DNA of 64,000 nt from Flavobacterium eburneipallidum (GCF_027111355.2 NZ_CP114291.2:744001-808000), one strand, 5' to 3'. Positions 1 to 9,585 are shown, counted from the stretch's first letter. The notes: generated by a model not told the origin, from the sequence alone. Numbers and translations: made by a program.

Positions 1-648
1 CATTATTGGCTCTCCAATTTTTGGGTTCAAAATAGGTTTGGTTTCTATTTGAGTTAAGACTAATAATGCTAAAATCGAACAAGCAAAAATGGAGCACATT
101 GACCAATGAACTCCGATCCAAGTGATAGAAAATCCAGCCACAGCAGGCCCAATAACGGAGCCAATTTGCCAAACCGAACTACTCCAAGTAGCTGCGTTGG
201 GATATACTTTTCTCGGAACCACTAATGACAACAAGGAGAATATTGTTGGCCCCAAAAACGCGCGAACCAATCCACCCAAAAAAACCAAGAAATAAATAGA
301 ATATAAAATAGTATCGGTGGATAAATCGCTGACCATTCGTGGCCAAGTCAATAAAAACAATCCAAAACTGATGATAGAAAATCCTAGAATACATTTAACA
401 AGCATTCCTTTTTTCTCTTTTTGATCGACAATATGACCCGCAAACAGAGCCATTCCAACGGCTGGAATTACTTCCATTAATCCAATCATTCCTAACGAAA
501 GGGCGCTTTTAGTCAAACTATACACTTCCCATTCGATGATGATAAATTGCATAGACCAGGCAAAAACCATAGCAAAACGCACCATCAAAAAAATATTAAA
601 TTCTCTAAAACGCAACGCTGCGTATGGATCTCTCACTTTCTCACTCAT
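1..648 (-). CDS. MFS transporter, 3' part outside the window
   Basis: The reading frame is open from the ATG at 646-648 (minus strand) to the window edge, 216 codons, so the C-terminal half is missing. It starts MSEKVRDPYAALRFREF and has several hydrophobic segments. After the second comes GHIVDQKEKKGML, the loop-2/3 type of motif (G-x-x-x-D-x-x-x-R/K) of major facilitator exporters, and later a proline/glycine-rich IGPAVAGF segment. It resembles the EntS-like MFS_3 group of drug or siderophore exporters. It begins 6 nt after the recJ stop, so it is probably the second gene of a recJ operon. Substrate unknown. Confidence 0.8.
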   Translation of the reverse strand, partial: MSEKVRDPYAALRFREFNIFLMVRFAMVFAWSMQFIIIEWEVYSLTKSALSLGMIGLMEVIPAVGMALFAGHIVDQKEKKGMLVKCILGFSIISFGLFLLTWPRMVSDLSTDTILYSIYFLVFLGGLVRAFLGPTIFSLLSLVVPRKVYPNAATWSSSVWQIGSVIGPAVAGFSITWIGVHWSMCSIFACSILALLVLTQIETKPILNPKIGEPIM

Positions 649-654
649 AATCTG

Positions 655-2343
655 CTACTTAATATCTTTCAATCGCAATTGAACGGAAGTTTTACCATTC
701 CATTCGTTTTCATCTATACAATACGCCGCTTCAAACGGATTTTTATTTATTGTTACTTCTATTTTATTTCCTAATCCAAAGCCAATTGCAGCTATTCCTT
801 CCGAATTATTTTGACGTACAAAAAGTCTTAAATGTTCTTCATCGGCTCCTAATTTTTGAGCATAACCAGTATCTATAACATTTTTGGTCAGGAAAACAGG
901 TGTCATATTTTGAGGACCAAAAGGTTCGAATTGTTTTAAAAGGCGGATCAGTTTTGGGGTAATATCCGATAAATTAATTTCAGCATCAATGGTAATTTCT
1001 GGAATCAACATATCGGGATGAATGGTTCTTTCGACTTCTTTTTCGAAAGCATTTTTGAAAGCCAGATAATTTTCTTCCAACAAAGTCATTCCAGCCGCAT
1101 ACATGTGTCCGCCAAATTGCTCCAGATGTTCCGAACAGGCTTCCAAAGCATTATAGACGTCAAAACCTTTTACCGAACGTGCCGAAGCCGCATATTTATC
1201 ACCACTTTTGGTAAAAACCAAGGTCGGACGATAATAGGTTTCTATCAATCTCGAAGCCACAATTCCAATCACGCCTTTGTGCCAGTCTTCTTGAAAAACC
1301 ACTGATGTAAATCGTTTTTCTTCCTTATTTTCTATAATTTGATTCAGTGCTTCTTTGGTAATTTGTTTGTCTAACTCTTTGCGTTCCGAATTATAAGCTT
1401 CAATTTCGGATGCAAATTGTTGGGCTTGTTCAAAATCAAATTCAGTCAATAATTCCACAGCGTGATTCCCGTGTTTGATTCGTCCCGCTGCATTGATTCT
1501 CGGTGCGATGATAAATACTACATCGGTAATATCCAAGGTTTTCTTTTTAATTTGATGTGTCAAAGCTTTGAATCCTAGTCTCGGATTGGAGTTGATGACT
1601 TGCAAACCAAAATAAGCCAAAACCCGATTTTCTCCTGTCATCGGAACGATATCAGCAGCAATTGCTGTTGCCACCAAATCCAAATAGGAAGTCAAATCTT
1701 CTATAGTTTGGTTTCGGTTTTCGCCCAATGCCTGAATTAATTTGAAGCCAATTCCACAACCGCACAATTCATCATACGGATAACTACAATCGTCTCGTTT
1801 GGGATCTAAAATCGCCACCGCTTCGGGTAAAAATTCTCCTGGTCTGTGGTGGTCGCAAATGATGAAATCGATGTTTCTCTCTTTGGCGTAAGCGATATGA
1901 TCGATAGATTTTATACCGCAATCCAAAGCAATAATCAGCGAAAAACCATTGTCGTCAGCAAAGTCAATTCCTTTAAAAGAAACCCCATAACCTTCGTCAT
2001 AACGATCTGGAATATACGTAGCAACATTTGGATAATAGGTTTTTAAATACGATGAAACCAACGAAACGGCAGTAGTTCCGTCCACATCATAATCGCCAAA
2101 AACGAGAATATTTTCTCCGTTTTCAATCGCTGATTCAATACGTTTAACTGCTTTGTCCATATCTTTCATCAAATACGGATTATGTAAATCTGCCAATGTA
2201 GGACGGAAAAATTGTCGGGCTTGTTCGAAAGTTTCAACGCCACGCTGCACGAGCAGTGTTGCTATAGATTCCTCAATATTCAAAAGGGCTGCCAATTGTT
2301 TTACTTTTTCTTCAGAAGGTTTTGCTTTGATAGTCCAGCGCAT
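655..2343 (-). CDS. recJ: Single-stranded-DNA-specific exonuclease RecJ
   Basis: This 562-residue protein carries the DHH-family metal-binding motifs: DYDVDG at about residues 84-89, ALDCG at 139-143 and CDHHRPGE at 163-170. The later glycine-rich DHHA1 segment has FGGHMYAAG, and a C-terminal OB-like part follows. RecJ degrades single-stranded DNA 5' to 3' in recombination, mismatch and base-excision repair. Length is normal for the family. On the coding strand a TAAATTTG box lies at 2393-2400, about 50 nt upstream of the start, a possible -7 element without a well-spaced -33 partner. The MFS gene follows after 6 nt. Confidence 0.96.
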   Translation of the reverse strand: MRWTIKAKPSEEKVKQLAALLNIEESIATLLVQRGVETFEQARQFFRPTLADLHNPYLMKDMDKAVKRIESAIENGENILVFGDYDVDGTTAVSLVSSYLKTYYPNVATYIPDRYDEGYGVSFKGIDFADDNGFSLIIALDCGIKSIDHIAYAKERNIDFIICDHHRPGEFLPEAVAILDPKRDDCSYPYDELCGCGIGFKLIQALGENRNQTIEDLTSYLDLVATAIAADIVPMTGENRVLAYFGLQVINSNPRLGFKALTHQIKKKTLDITDVVFIIAPRINAAGRIKHGNHAVELLTEFDFEQAQQFASEIEAYNSERKELDKQITKEALNQIIENKEEKRFTSVVFQEDWHKGVIGIVASRLIETYYRPTLVFTKSGDKYAASARSVKGFDVYNALEACSEHLEQFGGHMYAAGMTLLEENYLAFKNAFEKEVERTIHPDMLIPEITIDAEINLSDITPKLIRLLKQFEPFGPQNMTPVFLTKNVIDTGYAQKLGADEEHLRLFVRQNNSEGIAAIGFGLGNKIEVTINKNPFEAAYCIDENEWNGKTSVQLRLKDIK

Positions 2344-2540
2344 AAATAATGTAGGAATTGAGAATTACGAATGATGATTTTGTGTGTTAAGACAAATTTA
2401 GTTTAAAATAGCCAAAAAATATAAAGCGGCAAGAAATTAACAACCGATTAGGTATTTGTTGTTTGTTTCATTCATTCCTTAAGAATGCTTTTTGTAAGCA
2501 AATATTTCAATCTAGTACTGTTTTTAAATCAAAAATAATC

Positions 2541-2548
2541 TATTTTTG
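2541..2548 (+). promoter_or_regulatory. Candidate -7 box (TATTTTTG)
   Basis: It matches the Bacteroidota -7 consensus TAnnTTTG 21 nt before the lipoprotein ATG. No convincing TTTG at the -33 distance was found, so the match could be chance in A/T-rich DNA. Confidence 0.4.
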
Positions 2549-2569
2549 TATGGATAAATTCTTTAAATC

Positions 2570-3052
2570 ATGAAAAAAATAGTTGCCTATCTGTTATTGT
2601 TTTTTGCTTTTGTTTCTTGTGAAGATAACGTGAAATTTAACAATCCTACTTTTGAAGGACAGAAAGATAATGTGTTTTGGCGCGCTATTGATGCTAAAGT
2701 TATGCTACTCAGTGATGGTGGTTTGATGGTTGAAGGATATACTAGAAACGAAATAATTTCTTTGAAAACAGCCTCAATTACAGCTCAAACATATACTTTA
2801 GGAATAGATGACTCGAATAAGGTTACTTATACTTACAAAGATGCCAACGGAACAATAACTTATGAAACAGGAGATGGAATTGGAGAAGGAGAAATTGTGA
2901 TAGAGGAGTATGATGCTGTAAACAAAACGGTTTCAGGAACTTTTAAATTCAATGCAGAGAACATTTACAACAATCCATTGGCTGGACCACTATTGAATTT
3001 TCAGTATGGTCGCTTTTATAAAATACCTGTAACAACTGAATTTATCAATTAG
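2570..3052 (+). CDS. Small secreted lipoprotein, DUF6252-like
   Basis: 160 residues beginning with a hydrophobic signal and a lipobox, FAFVSCED, with the lipidated cysteine at about residue 17. The rest is a predicted beta-rich domain with no catalytic motif (segments such as FEGQKDNVFWRA, and FNAENIYNNPLAGPLLNFQYGRFYKIP near the end). The overall pattern, including N-P-L-x-G-P and G-x-F-Y-x-I-P near the C-terminus, resembles uncharacterised DUF6252 lipoproteins of Flavobacteria. Expected in the outer or inner membrane facing the periplasm. Function unknown. It is divergent from recJ and stands alone. Confidence 0.75.
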   Translation: MKKIVAYLLLFFAFVSCEDNVKFNNPTFEGQKDNVFWRAIDAKVMLLSDGGLMVEGYTRNEIISLKTASITAQTYTLGIDDSNKVTYTYKDANGTITYETGDGIGEGEIVIEEYDAVNKTVSGTFKFNAENIYNNPLAGPLLNFQYGRFYKIPVTTEFIN

Positions 3053-3165
3053 CAGAAACTTATAAAAATCTCTTGTAATCAAGGCTTTTGCGATTTAAAC
3101 TTGAATATTCTTCATATATAAATCATAAATAAACTAATACATAGTAGATTAGAGAAAAATAAGAC

Positions 3166-3173
3166 TACATTTG
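3166..3173 (+). promoter_or_regulatory. Candidate -7 box (TACATTTG)
   Basis: TAnnTTTG match 23 nt upstream of the RRM protein ATG, giving a very short leader. The -33 partner is not clear. Confidence 0.45.
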
Positions 3174-3196
3174 TCCTATATTATAAATAAGTACAT

Positions 3197-3550
3197 ATGA
3201 ATATTTTTGTTGGAAGCCTTCCATTCAGTATTGAGGAAGCAGATTTAAGAGAGTCTTTCGAGGCTTATGGAGCAGTTGATTCTGTAAAAATTATTACTGA
3301 TAAATTTACTGGAAGAAGTAAAGGATTCGGTTTTGTTGAAATGCCAAATGATGACGAAGCTCAAAAAGCAATCGATGAATTGAACGGAGCAACTGTTCAA
3401 GGACGTGCAATCGTTGTTAATAAATCTGAACCAAAACCAGAAGGCGAAAGAAGAAGTTTTAATAACAACCGTGGTGGAGATTCACGCGGAGGTTACGGAA
3501 ACAACCGTGGTGGAGATAACCGTGGAGGTGGAGATAGAGGAAGATACTAA
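3197..3550 (+). CDS. RRM-domain RNA-binding protein with Gly/Arg-rich tail
   Basis: 117 residues. A single RNA-recognition motif occupies residues 1-80: RNP2 is NIFVGSL near the N-terminus and RNP1 is SKGFGFVEM near residue 45. The tail from about residue 88 is low-complexity, rich in Gly, Arg and Asn with RGG-like steps. This is the small RNA-binding protein family widespread in Bacteroidota, which lack Hfq in many members; post-transcriptional regulation or cold response is the usual suggestion. Monocistronic, closed by a strong terminator at 3571-3604. Confidence 0.92.
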   Translation: MNIFVGSLPFSIEEADLRESFEAYGAVDSVKIITDKFTGRSKGFGFVEMPNDDEAQKAIDELNGATVQGRAIVVNKSEPKPEGERRSFNNNRGGDSRGGYGNNRGGDNRGGGDRGRY

Positions 3551-3570
3551 TATTTTTTTCAATCATATAG

Positions 3571-3604
3571 AAAAAGCTGTCAATGAAAATTGACAGCTTT
3601 TTTG
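3571..3604. terminator. Intrinsic terminator between convergent genes
   Basis: AAAAGCTGTCAA and TTGACAGCTTTT form a perfect 12-bp stem around a 6-nt loop, with a T-run after it on the plus strand and an A-run before it. It sits between the RRM gene (+) and the transglycosylase (-), so it can serve both. Confidence 0.9.
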
Positions 3605-3626
3605 TTTGTACAAAGTTGTAGTACTA

Positions 3627-4367
3627 TTAATAATCCAATTTGCCCATTTGTCTCATGATGCGAACAATTTTATCTTTTCTGCGATTGATGTAAGATGAGG
3701 AACTCGTTGCGGTATATTTTCTTGGATTGGGTAAAATGGCTGCAATTCCTGCGGCTTGCTTTTTAGTCAAACTCGAAGCATCTTTTCTGTACCAATGCTC
3801 ACAAGCGGCTTGGGCACCATAAACACCATTTCCCATTTCGATACTGTTGAGATAGACTTCCATGATTCTTTCCTTGCCCCAAATCAATTCTATCAAAACC
3901 GTAAAATAAGCTTCTAATCCTTTGCGCAAATAACTTCTGCCTTGCCAGAGGAAAACATTTTTAGCGGTTTGTTGCGAAATGGTGCTTCCACCTTTTATTC
4001 TTCGTCCCCTCGAATTGTTCTTATAAGCCTTTTGCATGGCTACAAAATCAAAACCATTATGAGTAAGAAAAGTTCCGTCTTCACTCGCAATTACTGCTTT
4101 TTGCAAATTAACTGAAATGTTTTCTATCGGCTCCCAGTCGTGGCTAAAGTAATTCTCTTTTCCGTCTATTTTATTTTCTATAGCTCGAATCACCATCAAT
4201 GGCGTAAATGGTACTGGAACAAATTTGAAAAATACCACTGAAAAAATGGACAATCCAAAAAACCATAACATCGTTTTAAGTAAAAAACGAGTCAGCTTGC
4301 TTTTGAAATTTCCTGAATCTTTTTTAGTTGAGGGTTTTGTTTTCTTTGGGGTAATTCTTGTTGCCAT
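3627..4367 (-). CDS. mtgA: Monofunctional peptidoglycan transglycosylase
   Basis: 246 residues: a basic cytoplasmic N-terminus, one membrane segment at about 28-50, then a GT51 domain. Motifs seen are ASEDGTFLTHNGFD (catalytic Glu near residue 96), KGGSTISQQTAKNVFL, RKGLEAYFTVLIE and ERIMEVYLNSIEMGNGVYG, in the family order. There is no transpeptidase domain. It polymerises lipid II into glycan strands on the outer face of the inner membrane. Length is normal for MtgA. It is divergent from the S9 peptidase gene. Confidence 0.95.
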   Translation of the reverse strand: MATRITPKKTKPSTKKDSGNFKSKLTRFLLKTMLWFFGLSIFSVVFFKFVPVPFTPLMVIRAIENKIDGKENYFSHDWEPIENISVNLQKAVIASEDGTFLTHNGFDFVAMQKAYKNNSRGRRIKGGSTISQQTAKNVFLWQGRSYLRKGLEAYFTVLIELIWGKERIMEVYLNSIEMGNGVYGAQAACEHWYRKDASSLTKKQAAGIAAILPNPRKYTATSSSSYINRRKDKIVRIMRQMGKLDY

Positions 4368-4493
4368 TCTATTTTTGCCGCTAATTTATATAAATATAAA
4401 AAAATATTTCCGTTTTCAAAATTAACCATAAAACAACAGTTCCTAAAACATTTAGAATTTGTATTTTTAAGAAATAATAAATTTCCAAGTTTT

Positions 4494-6395
4494 ATGAAAA
4501 AAGTACTATATATAACATTGATAATGATAAATCTAAATGCAATGGCGCAGCGTGTAATGACTCCAGAACTGCTCTGGAAATTAGGAAGAATAACCACTTT
4601 AGGAATTACTAAAGACGAAAAAAGTATAATTTATAAAGTAGATTTTCCTTCTGTTGAAGAAAACAAATCGAATTCTAAGTTGTATGCTTTGCCTATAAAT
4701 GGTGGAAAACCAACAGAAATAACAACAACCAAAGAAGTTCTGAAAGACAAAAACGTTTCTCCAGATGGAAAATATGTTGTGTATCATGAAGAAGTAAAAA
4801 TAGACAAAGTGCATGGTAAAGATTTTTATCCAGAACTCGAAAAATCAAATGTTCAAGTGTATAACGGATTGGATTATCGCCATTGGGATAAGTGGAATGA
4901 AGGTAAATTTAATCATGTTTTTTACAAAGAGAGTACAGAGAATGGGGTAGGAGTCGACCTTTTGAGTGGTGAATCTTTTGATAGTCCACAAAAACCTTTT
5001 GGCGGAGACGAAGATTATATTTGGTCGCCAGACAGCAAAAGCATTTTATACGTTTGCAAGAAAAAATCAGGAACCGCTTATGCAACTAGCACCAATACCG
5101 ATATTTATGAATATCATTTAGAAACCAAAAAAACAATTAACAGAACCGAGCCAAACTTGGGTTATGACACCAATCCAGTGTTTTCTCCAACAGGAAACTT
5201 GACATGGTTGCAAATGAAACGTGACGGAAATGAAGCTGACAAAAACGATATTATTGTTAGTTTCAAAGGAATGAATATCAATTTGACAGCGCATTGGGAC
5301 GGAACGGTGGAAAATTTCAAATGGAGTAAAAACGGAGAAAAAGTCTATTTTGTAGCTCCTGTTGATGGAACATTACAGCTGTTTGAAGTTGATTTCCCTG
5401 GATTGACCAAAAAAATGCCACAAGTCATTCAAATCACCAATGGCAATTTTGATGTGGTAGATATTGTTGGTTTTTCGGGAGATTCTGTCATTGTGAATCG
5501 AACAGATATGAATCATGCGTCCGAGATTTTTAGCTATCATTTAAAAACAAAAAGCTGGAAGCAATTGTCGAATGTAAATACGGAAATATACAATTCATTG
5601 GCGTTAAGCAAAACCGAAAAAAGGTATGTAACTACCACTGACGGTAAAAAAATGTTGGTTTGGTTGATTCTTCCCCCTAATTTTGATGTTACTAAAAAAT
5701 ATCCAACATTACTTTATTGTCAAGGCGGTCCACAAGCTCCGTTGACTCAATTTTATTCTTTTCGTTGGAATTTTCAATTGATGGCAGCTCAAGGTTATGT
5801 TGTGGTTGCTCCCAATCGCCGTGGAATGCCAGGTCATGGTGTAGCATGGAACGAACAAATTAGCAAAGATTGGGGCGGACAAGTAATGGATGATTATCTT
5901 TCAGCGATTGACGATGTCGCTAAAGAAATTTACGTTGACAAAAACCGTTTGGGGTGCGTTGGAGCCAGTTTTGGAGGTTATTCTGCTTTTTATTTAGCAG
6001 GAATTCACAACAATCGTTTCAAAACTTTCATTGCACATGATGGCGTTTTCAATACTCAAAGTATGTACGGAACGACCGAAGAAGTTTTCTTTAGTCATTG
6101 GGAATCGGGTGGTGCTTATTGGGAGAAGGATAATGCGATTGCTCAAAAAATATTTACCCAATTTAATCCTGCTAATTTTGTTCAAAAATGGAATACGCCT
6201 ATACTAATTATTCAAGGCGGAAATGATTTTAGAGTGCCGATTGGACAAGCCCAAGAAGCTTTTCAGGCCGCACAATTATTAGGTGTAAAAAGTAGATTCT
6301 TGTATTTTCCAGAAGAGAATCATTGGGTTTTAAAGCCTCAAAACGCTATCGTTTGGCAAAGAGAATTTTACAAATGGTTGAAAGAAACTTTGTAG
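4494..6395 (+). CDS. Secreted S9-family (prolyl oligopeptidase-like) peptidase
   Basis: 633 residues with an N-terminal signal ending near MNAMAQ. An N-terminal beta-propeller-like region with WD40/TolB-type repeats (SPDGKYVVYHE, WSPDSKSILYV) is followed by an alpha/beta-hydrolase domain. The nucleophile lies in GASFGGYSA (Ser about 492), with Asp in GGNDFRVP (about 578) and His in EENHWV (about 610), a complete triad. These enzymes cleave oligopeptides, often after proline or alanine, in the periplasm. Monocistronic, ending at the terminator at 6417-6447. Confidence 0.93.
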   Translation: MKKVLYITLIMINLNAMAQRVMTPELLWKLGRITTLGITKDEKSIIYKVDFPSVEENKSNSKLYALPINGGKPTEITTTKEVLKDKNVSPDGKYVVYHEEVKIDKVHGKDFYPELEKSNVQVYNGLDYRHWDKWNEGKFNHVFYKESTENGVGVDLLSGESFDSPQKPFGGDEDYIWSPDSKSILYVCKKKSGTAYATSTNTDIYEYHLETKKTINRTEPNLGYDTNPVFSPTGNLTWLQMKRDGNEADKNDIIVSFKGMNINLTAHWDGTVENFKWSKNGEKVYFVAPVDGTLQLFEVDFPGLTKKMPQVIQITNGNFDVVDIVGFSGDSVIVNRTDMNHASEIFSYHLKTKSWKQLSNVNTEIYNSLALSKTEKRYVTTTDGKKMLVWLILPPNFDVTKKYPTLLYCQGGPQAPLTQFYSFRWNFQLMAAQGYVVVAPNRRGMPGHGVAWNEQISKDWGGQVMDDYLSAIDDVAKEIYVDKNRLGCVGASFGGYSAFYLAGIHNNRFKTFIAHDGVFNTQSMYGTTEEVFFSHWESGGAYWEKDNAIAQKIFTQFNPANFVQKWNTPILIIQGGNDFRVPIGQAQEAFQAAQLLGVKSRFLYFPEENHWVLKPQNAIVWQREFYKWLKETL

Positions 6396-6416
6396 TATTT
6401 CAATTGTTTTTGAACC

Positions 6417-6447
6417 AAAAAATCCCGTCAATTTGACGGGATTTTTT
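6417..6447. terminator. Bidirectional intrinsic terminator
   Basis: AATCCCGTCAA / TTGACGGGATT with an A-run before and a T-run after, between the convergent S9 peptidase and accC genes. Confidence 0.9.
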
Positions 6448-6460
6448 ATATGACTAGAAT

Positions 6461-7813
6461 CTAGTTTTTTTCAGGATCATTCATTTTAAAAGTATCCATA
6501 AAAGCGGTGGTATAATCTCCAGCGATATAACGCGGTTCATCCATCAACTGTCTGTGGAACGGAATGGTTGTTTTAATTCCTTCGATTACGAATTCATCTA
6601 AAGCTCTTCTCATTTTGCTAATAGCTTCTTCACGAGTTTGAGCCGTCGTGATTAATTTAGCAATCATAGAATCGTAATTTGGCGGAATCGTGTAACCAGA
6701 GTAAACGTGAGTGTCTAAACGAACTCCGTGACCACCTGGCATGTGAAGCGTAGTGATTTTTCCTGGCGAAGGTCTGAAATCATTATATGGATCTTCGGCA
6801 TTGATACGACATTCGATAGCGTGTAATTGTGGTAAATAATTTTTACCTGAAATTGGCACACCAGCGGCAACTAGTATTTGCTCTCTAATCAAATCATAAT
6901 CAACAACTTGTTCCGTTATTGGGTGCTCTACTTGGATACGAGTATTCATCTCCATGAAGTAGAAATTACGGTGTTTATCTACCAAAAATTCTACTGTTCC
7001 TGCACCTTCGTATTTAATGTATTCGGCTGCTTTTACTGCAGCTTCACCCATTTTTTGACGTAATTCCTCGGTCATAAATGGTGAAGGAGTTTCCTCTGTT
7101 AATTTTTGATGACGACGTTGAACTGAACAATCTCTTTCTGAAAGGTGACATGCTTTTCCATAAGAATCACCAACAATTTGAATTTCAATATGACGTGGTT
7201 CTTCAATCAGTTTCTCCATGTACATTCCGTCATTTCCAAAAGCAGCAGCCGATTCCTGACGAGCACCTTCCCAAGCTTTTAGTAAATCTTCTTCTTTCCA
7301 AACAGCACGCATTCCTTTTCCACCACCACCAGCAGTTGCTTTTAGCATTACAGGATAGCCCATTTCTTTGGCTAATTTTTCGGTTTGTTCAAAAGATTCT
7401 AATAATCCATCTGAACCAGGTACACACGGAACTCCAGCTTCTTTCATTGTTGCTTTGGCCGAAGCTTTGTCACCCATACGGTCAATCATTTCAGGCGCTG
7501 CTCCGATGAATTTGATGCCGTGTTCTTGACAGATTTTAGAAAATTTAGAATTTTCAGAAAGGAATCCGTATCCAGGGTGTATGGCATCTGCATTAGTAAT
7601 TTCTGCAGCTGCAATAATATTTGACATTTTTAAATAAGACAAATTACTAGGAGGTGGACCAATGCAAACTGCTTCGTCTGCAAATTTTACGTGCAAACTT
7701 TCAGCATCGGCAGTAGAATAAACAGCTACTGTTTTGATGCCCATTTCTTTGCAGGTTCTGATGATGCGAAGAGCAATTTCTCCTCTATTGGCAATCAATA
7801 TTTTTTTAAACAT
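6461..7813 (-). CDS. accC: Biotin carboxylase subunit of acetyl-CoA carboxylase
   Basis: 450 residues, the family length. It starts [17 protein letters not shown], then has the glycine-rich ATP-grasp loop ([12 protein letters not shown]), [12 protein letters not shown] and [14 protein letters not shown], all typical of biotin carboxylases. It carboxylates biotin on AccB with ATP and bicarbonate, the first step of malonyl-CoA synthesis in the cytoplasm. It is the last gene of the pdxA-yceD-rpmF-fabH-accB-accC run and is separated from accB by a 7-bp-unit hairpin element. Confidence 0.98.
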   Translation of the reverse strand: MFKKILIANRGEIALRIIRTCKEMGIKTVAVYSTADAESLHVKFADEAVCIGPPPSNLSYLKMSNIIAAAEITNADAIHPGYGFLSENSKFSKICQEHGIKFIGAAPEMIDRMGDKASAKATMKEAGVPCVPGSDGLLESFEQTEKLAKEMGYPVMLKATAGGGGKGMRAVWKEEDLLKAWEGARQESAAAFGNDGMYMEKLIEEPRHIEIQIVGDSYGKACHLSERDCSVQRRHQKLTEETPSPFMTEELRQKMGEAAVKAAEYIKYEGAGTVEFLVDKHRNFYFMEMNTRIQVEHPITEQVVDYDLIREQILVAAGVPISGKNYLPQLHAIECRINAEDPYNDFRPSPGKITTLHMPGGHGVRLDTHVYSGYTIPPNYDSMIAKLITTAQTREEAISKMRRALDEFVIEGIKTTIPFHRQLMDEPRYIAGDYTTAFMDTFKMNDPEKN

Positions 7814-7821
7814 CTTTTTTT

Positions 7822-7901
7822 AAATTAAAAATTAAAAATTTTGAATTAAAAATTAAAAGATACTTCAAGCATTTTTAATTTTTAATTAATAATTTTTAAT
7901 T
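7822..7901. repeat. Inverted arms of 7-bp units between accB and accC
   Basis: The left arm (7822-7859) reads as units of ATTAAAA in 7-bp phase with one variant unit. The right arm (7871-7901) carries the complementary units TTTTTAA in the same phase, also with a variant unit in the middle. The arms face each other around a 12-nt centre, so a long imperfect hairpin can form. It lies inside an operon. See the finding on 7-bp-unit elements. Confidence 0.8.
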
Positions 7902-7903
7902 GA

Positions 7904-8383
7904 TTAAGAGGGATCTACTAAAAATAATGGTTGGTCGTATTCTACTGGTGACATATCATCCACTAAAATTTTAACGATTTTACCTGAAACTTCAGATTCG
8001 ATTTCGTTGAATAATTTCATGGCTTCAATTACACAAAGTACATCTCCTTTAGCAATAGTGCTGCCTACTTCTACAAACATTGGTTTGTCTGGAGATGGTT
8101 TTCTATAAAAAGTTCCAATAATTGGAGATTTAACAGTAATGTAATTAGAATTCTCTACTGCTGGAGCAGCTGGTGTTGGAGCTACTGGAGCGATGGTTTG
8201 AGGAACTGCAACTGGCTGAATAGCTGGTTGAGCTGGAATTTGTTGGATATAAGTTGCTTCAGCTACATTTCCTTCCAAAGTGGTTCTAATGGTGATTTTA
8301 ACATCGTCCATTTCTAATTTAACTTCAGCAACTCCTGAATTTGCTACAAATTTGATTAGATTTTGAATTTCTTTTAAATCCAT
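7904..8383 (-). CDS. accB: Biotin carboxyl carrier protein of acetyl-CoA carboxylase
   Basis: 159 residues: an N-terminal helix region, a Pro/Ala/Gln-rich hinge at about 48-76, and a biotinyl domain at about 80-159. The biotin-accepting lysine is in EAMKLFNEIE (Lys about 123), and the protruding-thumb region SPIIGTFYRKPSP is present. It carries carboxybiotin between AccC and the carboxyltransferase. It lies 26 nt after fabH in the same direction. Confidence 0.98.
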   Translation of the reverse strand: MDLKEIQNLIKFVANSGVAEVKLEMDDVKITIRTTLEGNVAEATYIQQIPAQPAIQPVAVPQTIAPVAPTPAAPAVENSNYITVKSPIIGTFYRKPSPDKPMFVEVGSTIAKGDVLCVIEAMKLFNEIESEVSGKIVKILVDDMSPVEYDQPLFLVDPS

Positions 8384-8409
8384 GATTATTGTTTTTTTTG
8401 GTTTAAATT

Positions 8410-9408
8410 TTATTTTTTATCGTATGCCCATTTTAAGTAAATAGAACCCCATGTAAATCCTCCTCCGAAAGCGGCTAAAATGATGGTGTCGCCTTTTTTG
8501 AATAGGTTTTCAAAATCATTAAGTACTAATGGTAAGGTGGCAGAAGTTGTATTTCCGTACTTTTCTATATTCATTAAGACTTTAGAGTCTTCTAAATTCA
8601 TTCGACTTGCGGTCGCATCAATAATGCGTTTGTTGGCTTGATGTGGAACTAACCAATCTACATCTGCATTGGTCAAATTATTTCTTTTCAAAATCATTTC
8701 ACTAGCATCAGCCATATTAGTCACAGCATATTTGAAAACTGTTTTTCCGTCTTGTTTGATATTGTGTCTTCCTTCTTCAACCGTTTGGGTTGTTGCTGGA
8801 TGTAAAGATCCACCAGCATCAATTTTAAGAAAATCACGACCAATGCTGTCTCCTCTTAAATATTCGTCTTGCAATCCTAATCCTTCATAATTAGGTTCGA
8901 ATAAAGCGGCACCAGCTCCATCGCCAAAGATGATACAGGTAGTTCGGTCGGTATAATCTACTATAGATGACATTTTATCAGCTCCGATAAGTAGTATTTT
9001 TTTATATCTTCCGGATTGAATGTAAGCTGCTGCAGTGGACATTCCGAATAAAAAACTAGAGCAGGCTGCTTGCAAATCATAGGCAAAAGCATTTTTTGCA
9101 CCGATTTCAGTTGCAACATGTACTCCTGAAGCTGCCACTGGCATATCTGGTGTTGCAGTTGCCATTATTACCATGTCAATTTCTAAAGGATCGATATTGG
9201 CTTTTGTTATCAAGTCTTGAGCGGCTTTTATGGCCATAAAAGAAGTTCCTTTTGTGTCATCTTTTAGAATTCTTCTTTCTTTTATTCCCGTACGAGAGGT
9301 TATCCATTCATCATTAGTATCTACTAATGTTTCGAGAATTTTATTTGTAAGCACGTAGTCTGGAACATAAGCTCCAACAGCAGTAATTGCGGCTGTAATT
9401 TTATTCAT
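8410..9408 (-). CDS. fabH: Beta-ketoacyl-ACP synthase III
   Basis: 332 residues of thiolase fold. The catalytic triad is visible: Cys116 in DLQAACSSFLFG, His256 in VPHQANKRI and Asn286 in KYGNTTSA. It condenses acetyl-CoA (or a branched starter) with malonyl-ACP to begin fatty-acid synthesis. It is placed between rpmF and accB in the usual Bacteroidota order. A terminator hairpin at 9537-9563 lies between rpmF and fabH, so fabH may also have its own promoter. Confidence 0.97.
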   Translation of the reverse strand: MNKITAAITAVGAYVPDYVLTNKILETLVDTNDEWITSRTGIKERRILKDDTKGTSFMAIKAAQDLITKANIDPLEIDMVIMATATPDMPVAASGVHVATEIGAKNAFAYDLQAACSSFLFGMSTAAAYIQSGRYKKILLIGADKMSSIVDYTDRTTCIIFGDGAGAALFEPNYEGLGLQDEYLRGDSIGRDFLKIDAGGSLHPATTQTVEEGRHNIKQDGKTVFKYAVTNMADASEMILKRNNLTNADVDWLVPHQANKRIIDATASRMNLEDSKVLMNIEKYGNTTSATLPLVLNDFENLFKKGDTIILAAFGGGFTWGSIYLKWAYDKK

Positions 9409-9536
9409 TATATTCAGTTATTTCTTGTCAAATGCTTCCATTTGAAAAATTGCTAAAAGAACTCGAAAATTACAAAAAAAATCGAATTCTTATCGTTTTA
9501 ATCACTCTTATTTAATGAAAATTATAAACAACAAAA

Positions 9537-9563
9537 AAACTCTCACATTGCTTGTGAGAGTTT
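9537..9563 (-). terminator. Hairpin between rpmF and fabH
   Basis: AAACTCTCACA and TGTGAGAGTTT form an 11-bp stem with a 5-nt loop. Read on the minus strand it is followed by a T-run, so it can end or attenuate transcription leaving rpmF before fabH. Confidence 0.85.
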
Positions 9564-9585
9564 GATTATCATTTACATAGATGTA

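Noticed and set aside
2344..2400. 7-bp-unit remnant upstream of recJ
   Set aside because: AATTGAG/AATTACG/AATGATG-like steps are suggestive, but too short and degenerate to separate from chance.
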